This document shows positions 34,965 through 44,100 of a stretch of DNA of 54,972 nucleotides, one piece after another. Position 1 is the stretch's first letter; the number at the start of each line of letters is the position of its first letter. Source of the DNA: Parabacteroides sp. ZJ-118 (GTDB lineage Bacteria > Bacteroidota > Bacteroidia > Bacteroidales > Tannerellaceae); assembly GCF_011038785.1 (NCBI RefSeq), contig NZ_JAAKDT010000019.1:1-54972 (forward strand). The letters are read 5' to 3'. The translations under genes were made by a program, and so were the position numbers. The notes below the pieces were generated by a model. The model made no database searches. It saw only the letters and a program-made list of their open reading frames with translations, and was not told the DNA's origin.

Positions 34965-34999
34965 AAAAAAAGCTTCCCTCCGCTTTATTGGAGAGAAGC
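34965..34999 (-). terminator. Terminator of the rpmB-rpmG-DUF4295 operon
   Basis: Minus strand: a 10-bp stem GCTTCTCTCC with GGAGGGAAGC (one G-U pair), 8-nt loop, then seven T residues. It lies 31 bp past the DUF4295 stop. Confidence 0.88.
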
Positions 35000-35029
35000 C
35001 TCTTATATCCTTTATTATTCGCTACTTGA

Positions 35030-35182
35030 TTATTTAGCGAAATAATCTTTTACCGCCTCGTTAGGGATCATTTCTTCCTGGAAGATGTACGCGCCCGTCT
35101 TCGGAGACTTAACCATTTTAATCACTTTGGAATAAGTACGACCGTCACCCTTTTTGAATGTTGCAACTGCTTTTTTTGCCAT
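35030..35182 (-). CDS. DUF4295 family small protein
   Basis: 50 residues, too short for usual length cut-offs but clear: it begins MAKKAVATFKKGDG, then RTYSKVIKMVKSPKTGAYIFQEE, and ends AVKDYFAK. It is small, basic and directly behind rpmB and rpmG. This is the conserved Bacteroidota DUF4295 gene that, from memory, always accompanies L28 and L33. The basic character and operon suggest a ribosome-associated protein. The gap to rpmG is 16 bp and the operon terminator follows. Confidence 0.9.
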   Translation of the reverse strand: MAKKAVATFKKGDGRTYSKVIKMVKSPKTGAYIFQEEMIPNEAVKDYFAK

Positions 35183-35198
35183 CGTTTAAAATCTCCTA

Positions 35199-35387
35199 TT
35201 ACTTAATTTCTTTGTGTAACGTCATCTTCTTCAAAACCGGGTTGTATTTCATCAACTCCAATCTCTGAGTAGTATTCTTTCTATTCTTTGTAGTGATATA
35301 GCGAGACATACCCGGCATTCCACTCCCCTTGTGCTCTGTACACTCAAGGATTACCTGTACTCTATTTCCTTTTGCTTTTTTTGCCAT
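35199..35387 (-). CDS. rpmG: 50S ribosomal protein L33
   Basis: 62 residues, basic. It begins [20 protein letters not shown] and has the L33 signature [21 protein letters not shown], ending [10 protein letters not shown]. Cysteine pairs of the zinc-ribbon form are absent (one Cys only), so this is the zinc-independent type. Second gene in the rpmB-rpmG-DUF4295 operon. Confidence 0.97.
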   Translation of the reverse strand: MAKKAKGNRVQVILECTEHKGSGMPGMSRYITTKNRKNTTQRLELMKYNPVLKKMTLHKEIK

Positions 35388-35407
35388 TTTCTATATCCTC
35401 CACGAAT

Positions 35408-35647
35408 TTATGCGTTCAAATAACCTTTTTCAACCGCCATCTTGATAGCCGCATCCAAACCTAACTTATTGATCGTGCGTAAGCCAGCCGCAGAAATATT
35501 CAAGCTAACCCAGCAATCCTGTTCTACCCAGTAGAACTTCTTCGTAAACAGGTTGACATTGAACTTACGTTTCGTTCTTCTCTTCGAGTGAGAAACGTTG
35601 TTTCCAACCATCGCTCTCTTTCCAGTAATTTGACAAACTCTAGACAT
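35408..35647 (-). CDS. rpmB: 50S ribosomal protein L28
   Basis: 79 residues. The N-terminus [27 protein letters not shown] is the L28 signature, followed by [12 protein letters not shown] and the C-terminal [15 protein letters not shown]. First gene of the operon, transcribed from a TACCTTTG promoter about 120 bp upstream. Confidence 0.97.
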   Translation of the reverse strand: MSRVCQITGKRAMVGNNVSHSKRRTKRKFNVNLFTKKFYWVEQDCWVSLNISAAGLRTINKLGLDAAIKMAVEKGYLNA

Positions 35648-35769
35648 TTCTAACTGTTCTTTTAAATTATACGAAATTTAAGTCAACTCCTGCTATGTGT
35701 CTTCCCTTTCTGAACTAGCATCATGAACAAAAACGAAGATTCTAATAGAGTCTTAATCTTTACAGGGTG

Positions 35770-35802
35770 CAAAGGTAAGAATTATTTTGATTTATCCGCA
35801 AG
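35770..35802 (-). promoter_or_regulatory. Promoter of the rpmB operon
   Basis: Minus-strand TACCTTTG (35777-35770) with CTTG 21 bp upstream (35802-35799), close to the TTTG/TAnnTTTG consensus. The leader of about 115 nt has room for regulation, but no known ribosomal leader was recognised. It marks the end of the core region next to the island. Confidence 0.6.
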
Positions 35803-36164
35803 AATTCTCAAAATATTTTTCCTGGACAAATCTGTACCATTTCACCCCTACTTTCCGCGAGCCGGAGCGTCTCGACACACCACGGTATCTTATACAGATC
35901 GAAATTAAGGCGAAAACAAGAGCGTTTTTACGTATCGCACCGACGCGTTTCCGTCTACTTACGTCGAGCGAGGTACTGAAAAAACAGGCTTTTTTGCTCA
36001 CGAAATCGCCGGAAAAACGGCTTTTTGAGATCACGGAGATCACGTCGGAACAGGTAAAAGCCAATTTTTTGCGCCCTGAGCAGGAGAAGGAGAACAGCGA
36101 CCCGGAGAAACCCGAAAACACTAAGGATCAAAAGGATAAGACGGAAAAGACTCCGCCTTCCTAA
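35787..36164 (+). other. Unrecognised open frame at the island edge, probably a gene remnant
   Basis: A 125-codon frame with no ATG; the only available start is TTG at 35787, inside the rpmB promoter on the other strand. The product has a mixed N-terminal part with blocks such as TPRYLIQIEIKAKTRAFL and a very charged tail rich in K, E, P and D ending TPPS. That looks protein-like, but no family was recognised. The lack of a proper start and of an upstream promoter suggests a 3' fragment whose beginning was lost. The opposite-strand frame over the same bases looks like a shadow. Confidence 0.3.
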
Positions 36165-36173
36165 ACAGGAGCA

Positions 36174-36314
36174 GGGCGCAAAGGGCGCAAAAACAAGACC
36201 TCCGCTAAAAAAATATATATATACAAATATTCATCTTACTGTGTAAGTACGATGTAAATTTATATATATATAAAAGTTTTTATAAAGGCTCGTAAAGATG
36301 CGCCCTTTGCGCCC
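36174..36314. repeat. Nearly palindromic 141-bp AT-rich element
   Basis: Outer arms GGGCGCAAAGGGCGCA (36174-36189) and TGCGCCCTTTGCGCCC (36299-36314) are perfect 16-bp inverted repeats. The arms also contain a direct GGGCGCAAA repeat. Inside, TATATATATA runs and a central CTTAC-TGT-GTAAG stem continue the symmetry imperfectly, so most of the segment can fold on itself. It contains no gene. It resembles a miniature inverted-repeat element or a structured end of a lost mobile element. Confidence 0.6.
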
Positions 36315-36399
36315 TACTCTCCCCGTTCGTCTCTCATTGAAACCCGACCGGAAAACCATTGAGATACGGCGCCAAGTCAATGGAACACGAGAGGGATTC

Positions 36400-36743
36400 C
36401 AGTGACTTAGCCGCCGCTCTTTTATATCTCGCTTGTCTTGGCTCAACAGATCTGCATCAACTACCGACGGCAATTAGGTGTCTTTGATATAGTCCAAATC
36501 CACGTCATCGAGCGATGCTCCCAAACAGGGCGTCGCGTCAAATGTCGCCATATACGCAGTGCGGCGTTCGGTCAAGAGACGTTCTTCCGCTTCGCTGGCA
36601 ATATCTCGTCTTGGCCCGATACGGATAAATGTTCTGCCACGATAAGCAGATATCCCTTTCTTATGCGAATCGAGCAGATCATTGGCGATTTCCTAATGTG
36701 TCTCGTTGTCGTCTTGGTAGATAATTATTTTATTGTCGTCCAT
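36400..36743 (-). pseudogene. Decayed RhuM-like/AlbA_2-domain gene
   Basis: One minus-strand frame starts at ATG 36743 with MDDNKIIIYQDDNET, resembling the start of RhuM-type virulence proteins. It hits an in-frame TAG at 36695-36693 and continues with EEERLL-like AlbA_2/RecG-associated sequence (RTFIRIGPRRDIASEAEERLL, then CLGASLDDVDLDYIKDT). A TAA follows at 36476-36474, after which the same frame reads LPSVVDADLLSQDKRDIKE. The missing middle and two stops show that it is dead. The join of two families near the first stop suggests deletion between neighbouring genes or within a fusion. The exact 3' limit is uncertain. RhuM genes often sit in restriction islands. Confidence 0.6.
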
Positions 36744-36807
36744 TATTTAACCTATAAATAATTCATATAATGCTATCCTTTTCTGAAATCAAACCCAAAC
36801 CTCGGTG

Positions 36808-36864
36808 CTAATTATTCAATACATCGACTTCTACTATTACATCTGCTAAATCGTTTATTTCCAT
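36808..36864 (-). other. Tiny 18-codon frame after the SEFIR gene
   Basis: ATG at 36864 reads MEINDLADVIVEVDVLNN and stops at TAG 36810-36808, 13 bp after the SEFIR stop. It could be a leaderless micropeptide or the stump of a gene cut by deletion between the cassette and the pseudogene. Support is weak. Confidence 0.2.
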
Positions 36865-36877
36865 ATGTATAAATTTC

Positions 36878-37807
36878 TTATTCTACATCCTTATATATTT
36901 GGTAATCAAATTCTAAAAGATGGTCTATATCCACATTATTACGAAAAACCTTTGTGACTTTAATCGCAACAAATTTATTATTAGTGTTTTCTAAAATAAC
37001 AATCTGACCTTCATTTATAGTTCTGTATCGAGAACTAAAATCGAATTTTGTAATTTCTTCTTTGGGAGGAGAATCAGTATATAATAATGCATTATAACCA
37101 AGCCTTCTAACTTTATCTCGGTAACAGTATATACAGCCCATTCCTGCTGTATCCCATTGTGTAGTAAATTGGTACAGTCCGGAACCTATTGTAAATTCAT
37201 GATCATTTCTGGTATAGTCAAATGAAACACTGCCGCACATTAAAGGATTGTAATATTTAACATTCTCTATTTCAAGATTTCGGCTAATATCTTGAGATAT
37301 TATACTGCTTTTTCTATATGGATTCTCTCCCAAAGCCGGTTTGGCGGCAATATCCTCATTATAAATCCGCGCAAGCAGTTTGCTATATGAATCGAAGTAT
37401 TTGCTATCATCATTAAAGTCTACATATAATGCATCCCCGAAAAATGTTGGTATATGACCATTTAGATTATTCCGTTTGATTGGGATAATATGATTTACAG
37501 AATTGTCTTGCATTAAATCAGCTGTAAGTATTTTTTTCTCATATCCAACACCTCCTCTATTAGCATTTGCTTTCTCTGTATAATTATCACTGCACACGCA
37601 TAAAACTAAATGAGAATTTGTTAAGCCTTGTTCCATAAAAAATGGCAAATCATCTCCCAAACGGACATCCCATTGATCTAGAATAACATCTACTCCGTGT
37701 TTTCTTAAGTGAGTCGCAAGTTTTGAAACCCAAGTTATATGTTCTTCACTATCATGTGAGTAGGATATAAAAACTTTAGGATGAATTTCATTTATATTGT
37801 CTTTCAT
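36878..37807 (-). CDS. SEFIR (TIR-like) domain protein in the defence cassette
   Basis: 309 residues, cytoplasmic, AT-rich. A SEFIR domain (about 10-150) has box 1 KVFISYSHDSEEH (11-23), then the loop ILDQWDVRLGDDLPFFMEQGL (42-62), strand LVLCVCSDNY, and GGVGYEKKIL. SEFIR domains belong to the TIR superfamily; bacterial members often act as NAD-consuming or signal-making effectors in anti-phage defence. The C-terminal about 130 residues (MCGSVSFDYTRNDHEFTIGSG, GMGCIYCYRDKVRRLGYN) match nothing I know and could sense a trigger. It starts 11 bp after the methyltransferase stop, so it is part of the same operon. Its role with that system is inferred. Confidence 0.85.
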   Translation of the reverse strand: MKDNINEIHPKVFISYSHDSEEHITWVSKLATHLRKHGVDVILDQWDVRLGDDLPFFMEQGLTNSHLVLCVCSDNYTEKANANRGGVGYEKKILTADLMQDNSVNHIIPIKRNNLNGHIPTFFGDALYVDFNDDSKYFDSYSKLLARIYNEDIAAKPALGENPYRKSSIISQDISRNLEIENVKYYNPLMCGSVSFDYTRNDHEFTIGSGLYQFTTQWDTAGMGCIYCYRDKVRRLGYNALLYTDSPPKEEITKFDFSSRYRTINEGQIVILENTNNKFVAIKVTKVFRNNVDIDHLLEFDYQIYKDVE

Positions 37808-37818
37808 ATCAACATTTA

Positions 37819-40800
37819 TTAGTTTTCGTATTCTTCGCGAGTTATGGGAGTGGCGGGGTCAATAATTTTAACCTCGTCATATGTTAGATCGTATAATCTA
37901 TATACGAGGAGGTCTATATGCGAATCATTTACCATACCATCTATATTATTAACAGCAGAAGCGATTTGTGCAATTTGTCGCTGACTCGCAACCTTTATGG
38001 GTAATGATTGCAAATCTGTCATTAATATTTGAGGGAAACCCTGTTGATTCGTAATATTCTCGTTGTAATTATAATAATTAAGTAAACGGGAGTTTAATAA
38101 TCCATATAAATAATTGATATCTAATTCTTTACTTTTTGGCCAACATGAATATAATGTACTCTCTGTTAAACAAGGACATTCTAATTTGGCACAACACAAT
38201 TCATTTCCTGTTCTCCGTATCACGATACGGGGATATACATTATGTTTCTCTATACGCTTGGTTCCGCCTATGATTTCAAGGTTAGAATAATTTGTATAAT
38301 AATAAGAATTAATATGCCACTTAGACATATTTTTGCCAAGAATAAACTTGTGCGATTGATTCTCATTAGCATCGTGCAGTACACTCTCCCTATTTTTGAT
38401 GACCATTCCTTTGAATAGATTGGCTATTTCAGATAGTGGCGTTGTATTTCTAATTATTTTTTCGATGAGTGGATTATCATATTCAATTAACGGTCTAAAC
38501 CCTTCTCCTTCAACGTAAATATATTTTTTTGTTGAATAATCATATACTCCCTTTTGGTATACGAAAATTACATTTCCGGTAATAGCGTTCTCAAAAACAT
38601 AATCTGTAAATGTAACGAATGATGTGGTTTGTCCATGAGTGGCCATAAGATTTACACATTCACTGTAGCTACGTGTTTTATATAATCCTTCAGGTACGAT
38701 ATAACTAATTACAGCATTAATGCTGTTTGTTAAGCATACAACTGACTTTTCTATAAATAATGTGAAGATGTTCTTAGAATTTGCACCTCTGATACTCCGA
38801 TATGTATTCAAATACTTGTCTAATAATTGGGCATCGGTATTATTCTTTGTAAGAATTTTATACGGCGGATTACCAAGAACTATATCAAATCCGTCTTTAA
38901 CTCCGAACATCCAGTCGGCATCGAAGAACGAGGCAGAGGCATTTTGGTCGAACATATTCCACGATGCCAGTTGATTTACTGCATCATCGGTGAAGAATCC
39001 GTTATCGGATAACTGTTGAATCAACTCTGAACGCAATCCTTTCAGCTGTTCTTTCCATTTGCGTTTGGTCTTGACGGTCTTGGCGTTGAAAATTTTGTGG
39101 TTCACCTCTTTTAAGCGTTCTTCAGTTGCCACAATTTCGGGAGTGCGTCCCAAATTGCCATCGGTCTTTGCCAATGGTATCAGCGTATTTGCCGCCACAA
39201 ATTTGGCTTCGAGGTTCGGCAACGGCCGAATGCCAAAATTCGATGCCGGGTCATCGGTCGTGCGCTGGTCGACAACTAACGAAATAAAGAAGCGCAGTTT
39301 GCTTATCTGAATAGCAATCGGCTGAATATCTACGCCGTAGATGCAGTTCTCTATCAGGTAGAGTTTGCGGGCATAATCGGGATTGTTGAGTTTTTCATCG
39401 AACGCCCGCTCGATATCCTGCAACCGCTCCCGACGCTCCTCCTGCGTCTCCGCCTTAAAGGCGTTGCGGCTTTCATCAGCGGCCTCGTCGAGAATCATCT
39501 CCTTCCATCGCTCGTTGTTCGGGTCGATGCGGGAGAGGACATGCACCATCTGTTGCAGAATGCCGACCGGGAATGCTCCCGAACCACAGGCGGGGTCGAG
39601 AATCTTGCACTCGTAGAGCGATTGCATAATACGCATTCTCTGCTCGTCGGTCAAGGCGACTTCATCGTCCGTATATTGAAGCAGCGCGCGGTACTCCGGC
39701 TCCAATTCATCGCCGGCGGTACGTTTCAAATGGGCGACAAGGCTCTCGTCGACCATATACTGCACAATCTCGCGCGGAGTATAGAATGACCCGGTCTGCT
39801 TGCGGGCCGTTGTCTGCGTTTCCGGATTGTAAGAGGCCAGCAGGTTCTCGAATACTTTACCGAGCAATTCGGGGTCAAGCGACACATCCTGGTCGAACGG
39901 CGTATTCTCCTCGACGGTAAAGTTGTATCGTTTGAGTGTATCTATGATACCTCGTACCGACACCTTCTTTTTCTTCTTGTTGCCATACCATCCGGACAGG
40001 TCGATATTCTTGCCGGCCTCCTCGCCAAAGAAAAGAGAATCGGGGACAATCAGCGATTTCTGAACCTCTTTTCTGTCCGAGAAACCGTCAACATAGTTTC
40101 CGTTATCTTTGTCATCAAGACAATCGAACAGACCGCCATTCAGGAACGGAATTGTCTTGTTTGCCAAATCGACAAACAGTTGAGGGTTCTTGAACATCGC
40201 CTCGTAACGCATCAGTTTGTTGTTGTCGTAGTCTCCGCGACCGGAACGGAAGTGCCGTTCGCTGAGTTCGCTTTTGCCCTCCTGCGTTATGGGGCTGTTG
40301 AGCATCGCAAAGAAAAGGTTTTGCAAAATGGCTTTGTAGTAGCGGCTCTCGGTGGATTTTTCGGAATGGTCAACCATTGCGTTAGGATTGAAGTTTTCCA
40401 ACAAATTGTCTGCAATATATCGCTCGTCGAAGAACTCATCCGGAATCAGGTGCTTCTGCTTCAAGAACCAAACGAAGATAAGACGAGTAACCAAACGAAT
40501 GGTGCTCTCGGCATTGAACTTGTCATCGTCCGCAGGATCATCGAGTTTATTGGGGAAGCGGACTTGTTGCACGGCCCAAGCATACCAATCAGACAACTCT
40601 TGATAGAATGCCTTTGTAAGCACCTCGACGGAGAACCGCTCCGTCAGGTCTTTTGCGTCCTTGACACGGCCCGCCTCGTTGAGGTATTTGTTCGGCGTAT
40701 AGTAAGCGATGCCTTCGCCGAGATAGTAGGAGTAGCGGCGGGGATTGGAGTAGGTGCGTTTGACGCCTCCGGTCTCCGTTTCGTTCAGTTCGATGGATAT

Positions 40801-41121
40801 GAGCGAAAAACGATAGTTCGTGTTGTCGTTCTCCGGCACGAACAGCACCAAGGCCTTGCGTTCGCGCTTGTTCGCCATAAAGCGGAATATCTCCTTCGAC
40901 AAGCCGACACGAGCATCGTTCGCGGAGGTATGAGTCGCTTCGTACACCGCCAGTTTGAGCGACGGGCAAGCTCCCAGTCGCGTAATCGCCTTAATGTATT
41001 TTGTTCCTTGTTGTATCTCCGCTTCCGGCTCAATCGCAAAGGAAACATCCTCCGGCAGAAATTCATTTTGCAGGAACTTTACAAACCCGTTCCGATCGTA
41101 TGCTTTATTAAATTCCATCAT
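37819..41121 (-). CDS. Eco57I-like class I N6-adenine DNA methyltransferase
   Basis: 1100 residues. The N-terminal about 190 residues hold an unassigned domain with LKLAVYEATHTSANDARVGLSKEI. A helical linker follows. The methyltransferase core has a TGSFYTPREIV motif X region (about 443-453), the SAM motif I LDPACGSGAFPVG (508-520), and the catalytic motif IV NPPY at 751-754. The rest (about 760-1100) should be the target-recognition region. No clear nuclease motif was found, unlike single-chain type IIG or ISP enzymes. The first 750 codons have balanced base composition; the remainder is strikingly AT-rich with different codon use. It lies 9 bp behind the helicase gene. The start could be either of two adjacent ATGs. 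Confidence 0.9.
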   Translation of the reverse strand: MMEFNKAYDRNGFVKFLQNEFLPEDVSFAIEPEAEIQQGTKYIKAITRLGACPSLKLAVYEATHTSANDARVGLSKEIFRFMANKRERKALVLFVPENDNTNYRFSLISIELNETETGGVKRTYSNPRRYSYYLGEGIAYYTPNKYLNEAGRVKDAKDLTERFSVEVLTKAFYQELSDWYAWAVQQVRFPNKLDDPADDDKFNAESTIRLVTRLIFVWFLKQKHLIPDEFFDERYIADNLLENFNPNAMVDHSEKSTESRYYKAILQNLFFAMLNSPITQEGKSELSERHFRSGRGDYDNNKLMRYEAMFKNPQLFVDLANKTIPFLNGGLFDCLDDKDNGNYVDGFSDRKEVQKSLIVPDSLFFGEEAGKNIDLSGWYGNKKKKKVSVRGIIDTLKRYNFTVEENTPFDQDVSLDPELLGKVFENLLASYNPETQTTARKQTGSFYTPREIVQYMVDESLVAHLKRTAGDELEPEYRALLQYTDDEVALTDEQRMRIMQSLYECKILDPACGSGAFPVGILQQMVHVLSRIDPNNERWKEMILDEAADESRNAFKAETQEERRERLQDIERAFDEKLNNPDYARKLYLIENCIYGVDIQPIAIQISKLRFFISLVVDQRTTDDPASNFGIRPLPNLEAKFVAANTLIPLAKTDGNLGRTPEIVATEERLKEVNHKIFNAKTVKTKRKWKEQLKGLRSELIQQLSDNGFFTDDAVNQLASWNMFDQNASASFFDADWMFGVKDGFDIVLGNPPYKILTKNNTDAQLLDKYLNTYRSIRGANSKNIFTLFIEKSVVCLTNSINAVISYIVPEGLYKTRSYSECVNLMATHGQTTSFVTFTDYVFENAITGNVIFVYQKGVYDYSTKKYIYVEGEGFRPLIEYDNPLIEKIIRNTTPLSEIANLFKGMVIKNRESVLHDANENQSHKFILGKNMSKWHINSYYYTNYSNLEIIGGTKRIEKHNVYPRIVIRRTGNELCCAKLECPCLTESTLYSCWPKSKELDINYLYGLLNSRLLNYYNYNENITNQQGFPQILMTDLQSLPIKVASQRQIAQIASAVNNIDGMVNDSHIDLLVYRLYDLTYDEVKIIDPATPITREEYEN

Positions 41122-41130
41122 AACATCTTC

Positions 41131-44100
41131 TTATTTAAGTTGTTCAGCGAGGATCAGTGTCTCGTCGCCCTCCGATACTTTGCTTATCTTCTCTACTACA
41201 CGATTCAAATACGCCTGGGAGATCCTTTCCACTACCTTGTCGGCACTCTTGGCGGTTTGCTTGTTGATAAAGCGGATCTCCTCGCCGGTCAGACCGCCGT
41301 TGTCGAGCACCGCCAGCAGGTCTTCCGAATAGTCTTGGGGCAAAACCGCTTTATCTGTCCAAATGTATATTTTGTCGCGGGCTTTGGTCTGCGCCTTTTC
41401 ATCGTCGTCGTACTTGCCGCTCTGGAACAAACGCACCTTGACATATTGGTATATCTTGTCGAACTCCTTGTCCACCTTTACCGGCTCCTCCGACTCCGCA
41501 GCCTCAAACAAACTCAACGCCTGCTCCGAAGTCAGCATGATAGGAGGCTCGTGAGTGCCGTTACCAATCTTGAATACGAAATCATTGCCCTTTTTACCGA
41601 ACAACAGTACACCCGTGCAGGGCTTCTCCACCTCTCTGCCGATACGCGCACGGTGCGGTATGGCGAGAGCTTCGGTGTATACCTCCGTACCCTTTAACTG
41701 ATTCAGCAGATTGCGATACTTCGTATCCCACGAGCGTTCCTCGCTCTTAGCCAGTTCCGATTGATAGCGTTCCTTGAAAAAGGCATTCAACTGCTCTTCG
41801 TTAGTCAGCGCCTTTGTATCTTCGCCCATAATAGCGTGAATCATCGCCATTTTCAGCGTGGAAATCTGTTTTGTGCGGGTCTCCGTTTCGCCTATTTCCG
41901 TCGGAAAATAGTTGTAGATATAGAGTTTGTCGAACATCTTTTTGTTGATGCGGTTGATACGCCCGATACGCTGGATAACCCGCGTAGGGTTGTACGGGAT
42001 ATCGTAATTGAAGATAGCGCCCGCCCGATGCAGGTTATAACCTTCGGAAATGGCATCGGTGGCTATCAGTATCTGGTAGTCGTCGCGCTGGTACTGCGGT
42101 TTCAGACCGGCATCGAAGTTGGCACGGATGGTCTCCTTGTTGGTTGGCGAAGCGTCTTTGGAGGAGTATTTGAATACGCCCAAGTTTTCATTCGCCAATG
42201 CCTTGCCTAAATAGTCGGCTGTATCGGCGAACTCCGTGAATACGATAATTTTTCGTGCGGGGTCTTTCTCGCGCAGCTCTTTCAGCAACTTGCGGAACGA
42301 ATCGAGTTTGTAGTCGAATCGGATAGCGAATTTATCGCTGCCCGTTACGGTCTCCGAAAGCCATTCGCTGCGAATATCTTTCAGCAATGCCAAATCCGCA
42401 TGGATATCCCCGATAAAGGCATCGCGTTTAATATACGACATATCTATCTCGAAAAAGCCGCGATTCTCGTACTTCTCGAATGCCTCCGTTATCTCTCCGC
42501 GGAGGTCATCGTCCGTAGTTTGGTAGAAGTCATCGACATCGGGCAAAATGCCTTTTTTATACACAGGGACTTTGTCACGCTTCTCAATCCATTTCAGTAT
42601 GCGTTCCGACGATTCAATCATCGACGCAAGCGATTCGCGGAATGCAGCGACCGAACTCTCGTAACGGCGTACCAGCAAATGACGCATAAATTTGGACACA
42701 TTGCCCTGGCGACCCATCAACATGCCCAAGTTCGTACCCATCTTCTCTTCCAGTTCCTTGTCAAGTTTGTCGCGCGCCGCTTTGTCGTTAACGATATAGT
42801 CGGTGGGTTTGTATCGCGCGCCTTTGTAGTAACGGAAATCGGGATTCGATTCGTTCTTCTCGACCTCCTCTTTCGACGGCGATATCAGATTGAGTGTGCG
42901 AACATACAACTCTTTAATATCACCCAAATCATATTCCAGTTGCAGGGGCGCTTCGGGGATAACCGGCGTAATATGCTGCTGCTTTAAGTCCTCCCGATAC
43001 TCCGGTATCTCTTCGAGGTCGAGACGGGAGCGGCGCACCACCAACGGCGAGATGATCGAGCGAATACTCTTGGCTATCTCGTCCGCCTCCTTTTTGATGT
43101 CCGGCAATGACAAGGTTTTCTTGCGCTGTTCTTCTGCCAATTGCTTGTAGCGCGAGATCAACTCCTTGAACGCAGCGCCTAAGTTATCGACCGTTTTAAG
43201 CGTCGATTTGCTCGGTATTTGGAAGAGTTTGAGCATCGCATAGATATCCTCCGGGCGATTGTTGAACGGTGTGGCCGTCAGCAACATCACCTTATTGCCC
43301 ATGCAGAGGTCATGCAAAATGCTGTAATCCAGTGTATATTCGTTCCTGTACTTGTGCGCCTCATCGACAATAACCAGGAACTTCTCCTGCGGGCGGACAA
43401 TCATTTTGTAATGACTGATAGCCTGCTCTATTTTACCCGAACTGAATACCGACGCCGCGAATCCGAACTGGTCTTTGTACTCATTCCACTGTGATTTCAA
43501 GTGCGGAGGACAGATGATAATAGTGCGCAGACGCAGATTACGAGCAACCGTCGAAGCAATGATACTCTTTCCTAAACCTACCACATCCGAGATAATCACG
43601 CCCTCGTGGTTTCGGATGGAATTCAGGGCCAGTTGTACGGCATCGATCTGATATTTCAGATTCGCATAGACATCGTTGGTAATATCGCTCGGTGTCAGGA
43701 TATTTTCATCCGTCGGTATGTTGAAGTACTCGTGCAGCACCCGCACGAACATCTTGTATGGAGAATATAACTTCTCATACCAAATATGCTTGATAACCTT
43801 ATCCTTGAACTCCGAAAGATGATCTTCATCGACAACGGCAACGGAGGTTTGCCACAATTCGTCAAATACTGCCTTGCCCTCTAAATAATTCGCCTTGTCG
43901 CGCAATATGACATTCAGTTCCAAACGGTTTTTCAGCCCTTCGTATGACAGGTTGCTCGAACCGGTAATCATCGTACCCGGGAATGTGCCACAGATGCTGT
44001 CTGCCTCCCGATTCTCGAACAGATACAATTTGGCATGGTTAGGATCTAATGTCTTGCGGATTTCGAGCGTGCCGTTCTCGATCTTCTCCAAGAACAGACG

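Noticed and set aside
34839-35045. Plus-strand frame upstream of dnaN
   Set aside because: It overlaps the DUF4295 operon terminator and the dnaN leader; no family or promoter.
35792-36121. Minus-strand 109-codon frame at the island edge
   Set aside because: Serine/phenylalanine-rich composition typical of a reverse shadow of the lysine/glutamate-rich plus frame.
36200-36290. TATATATA runs as an origin or strong promoter
   Set aside because: They are part of the larger palindrome; no DnaA-box cluster or TAnnTTTG box in a useful position.
40180-41697. 505-codon plus-strand frame across the helicase/methyltransferase junction
   Set aside because: Shadow of two well-supported minus-strand genes; composition is non-protein-like and it has no promoter.
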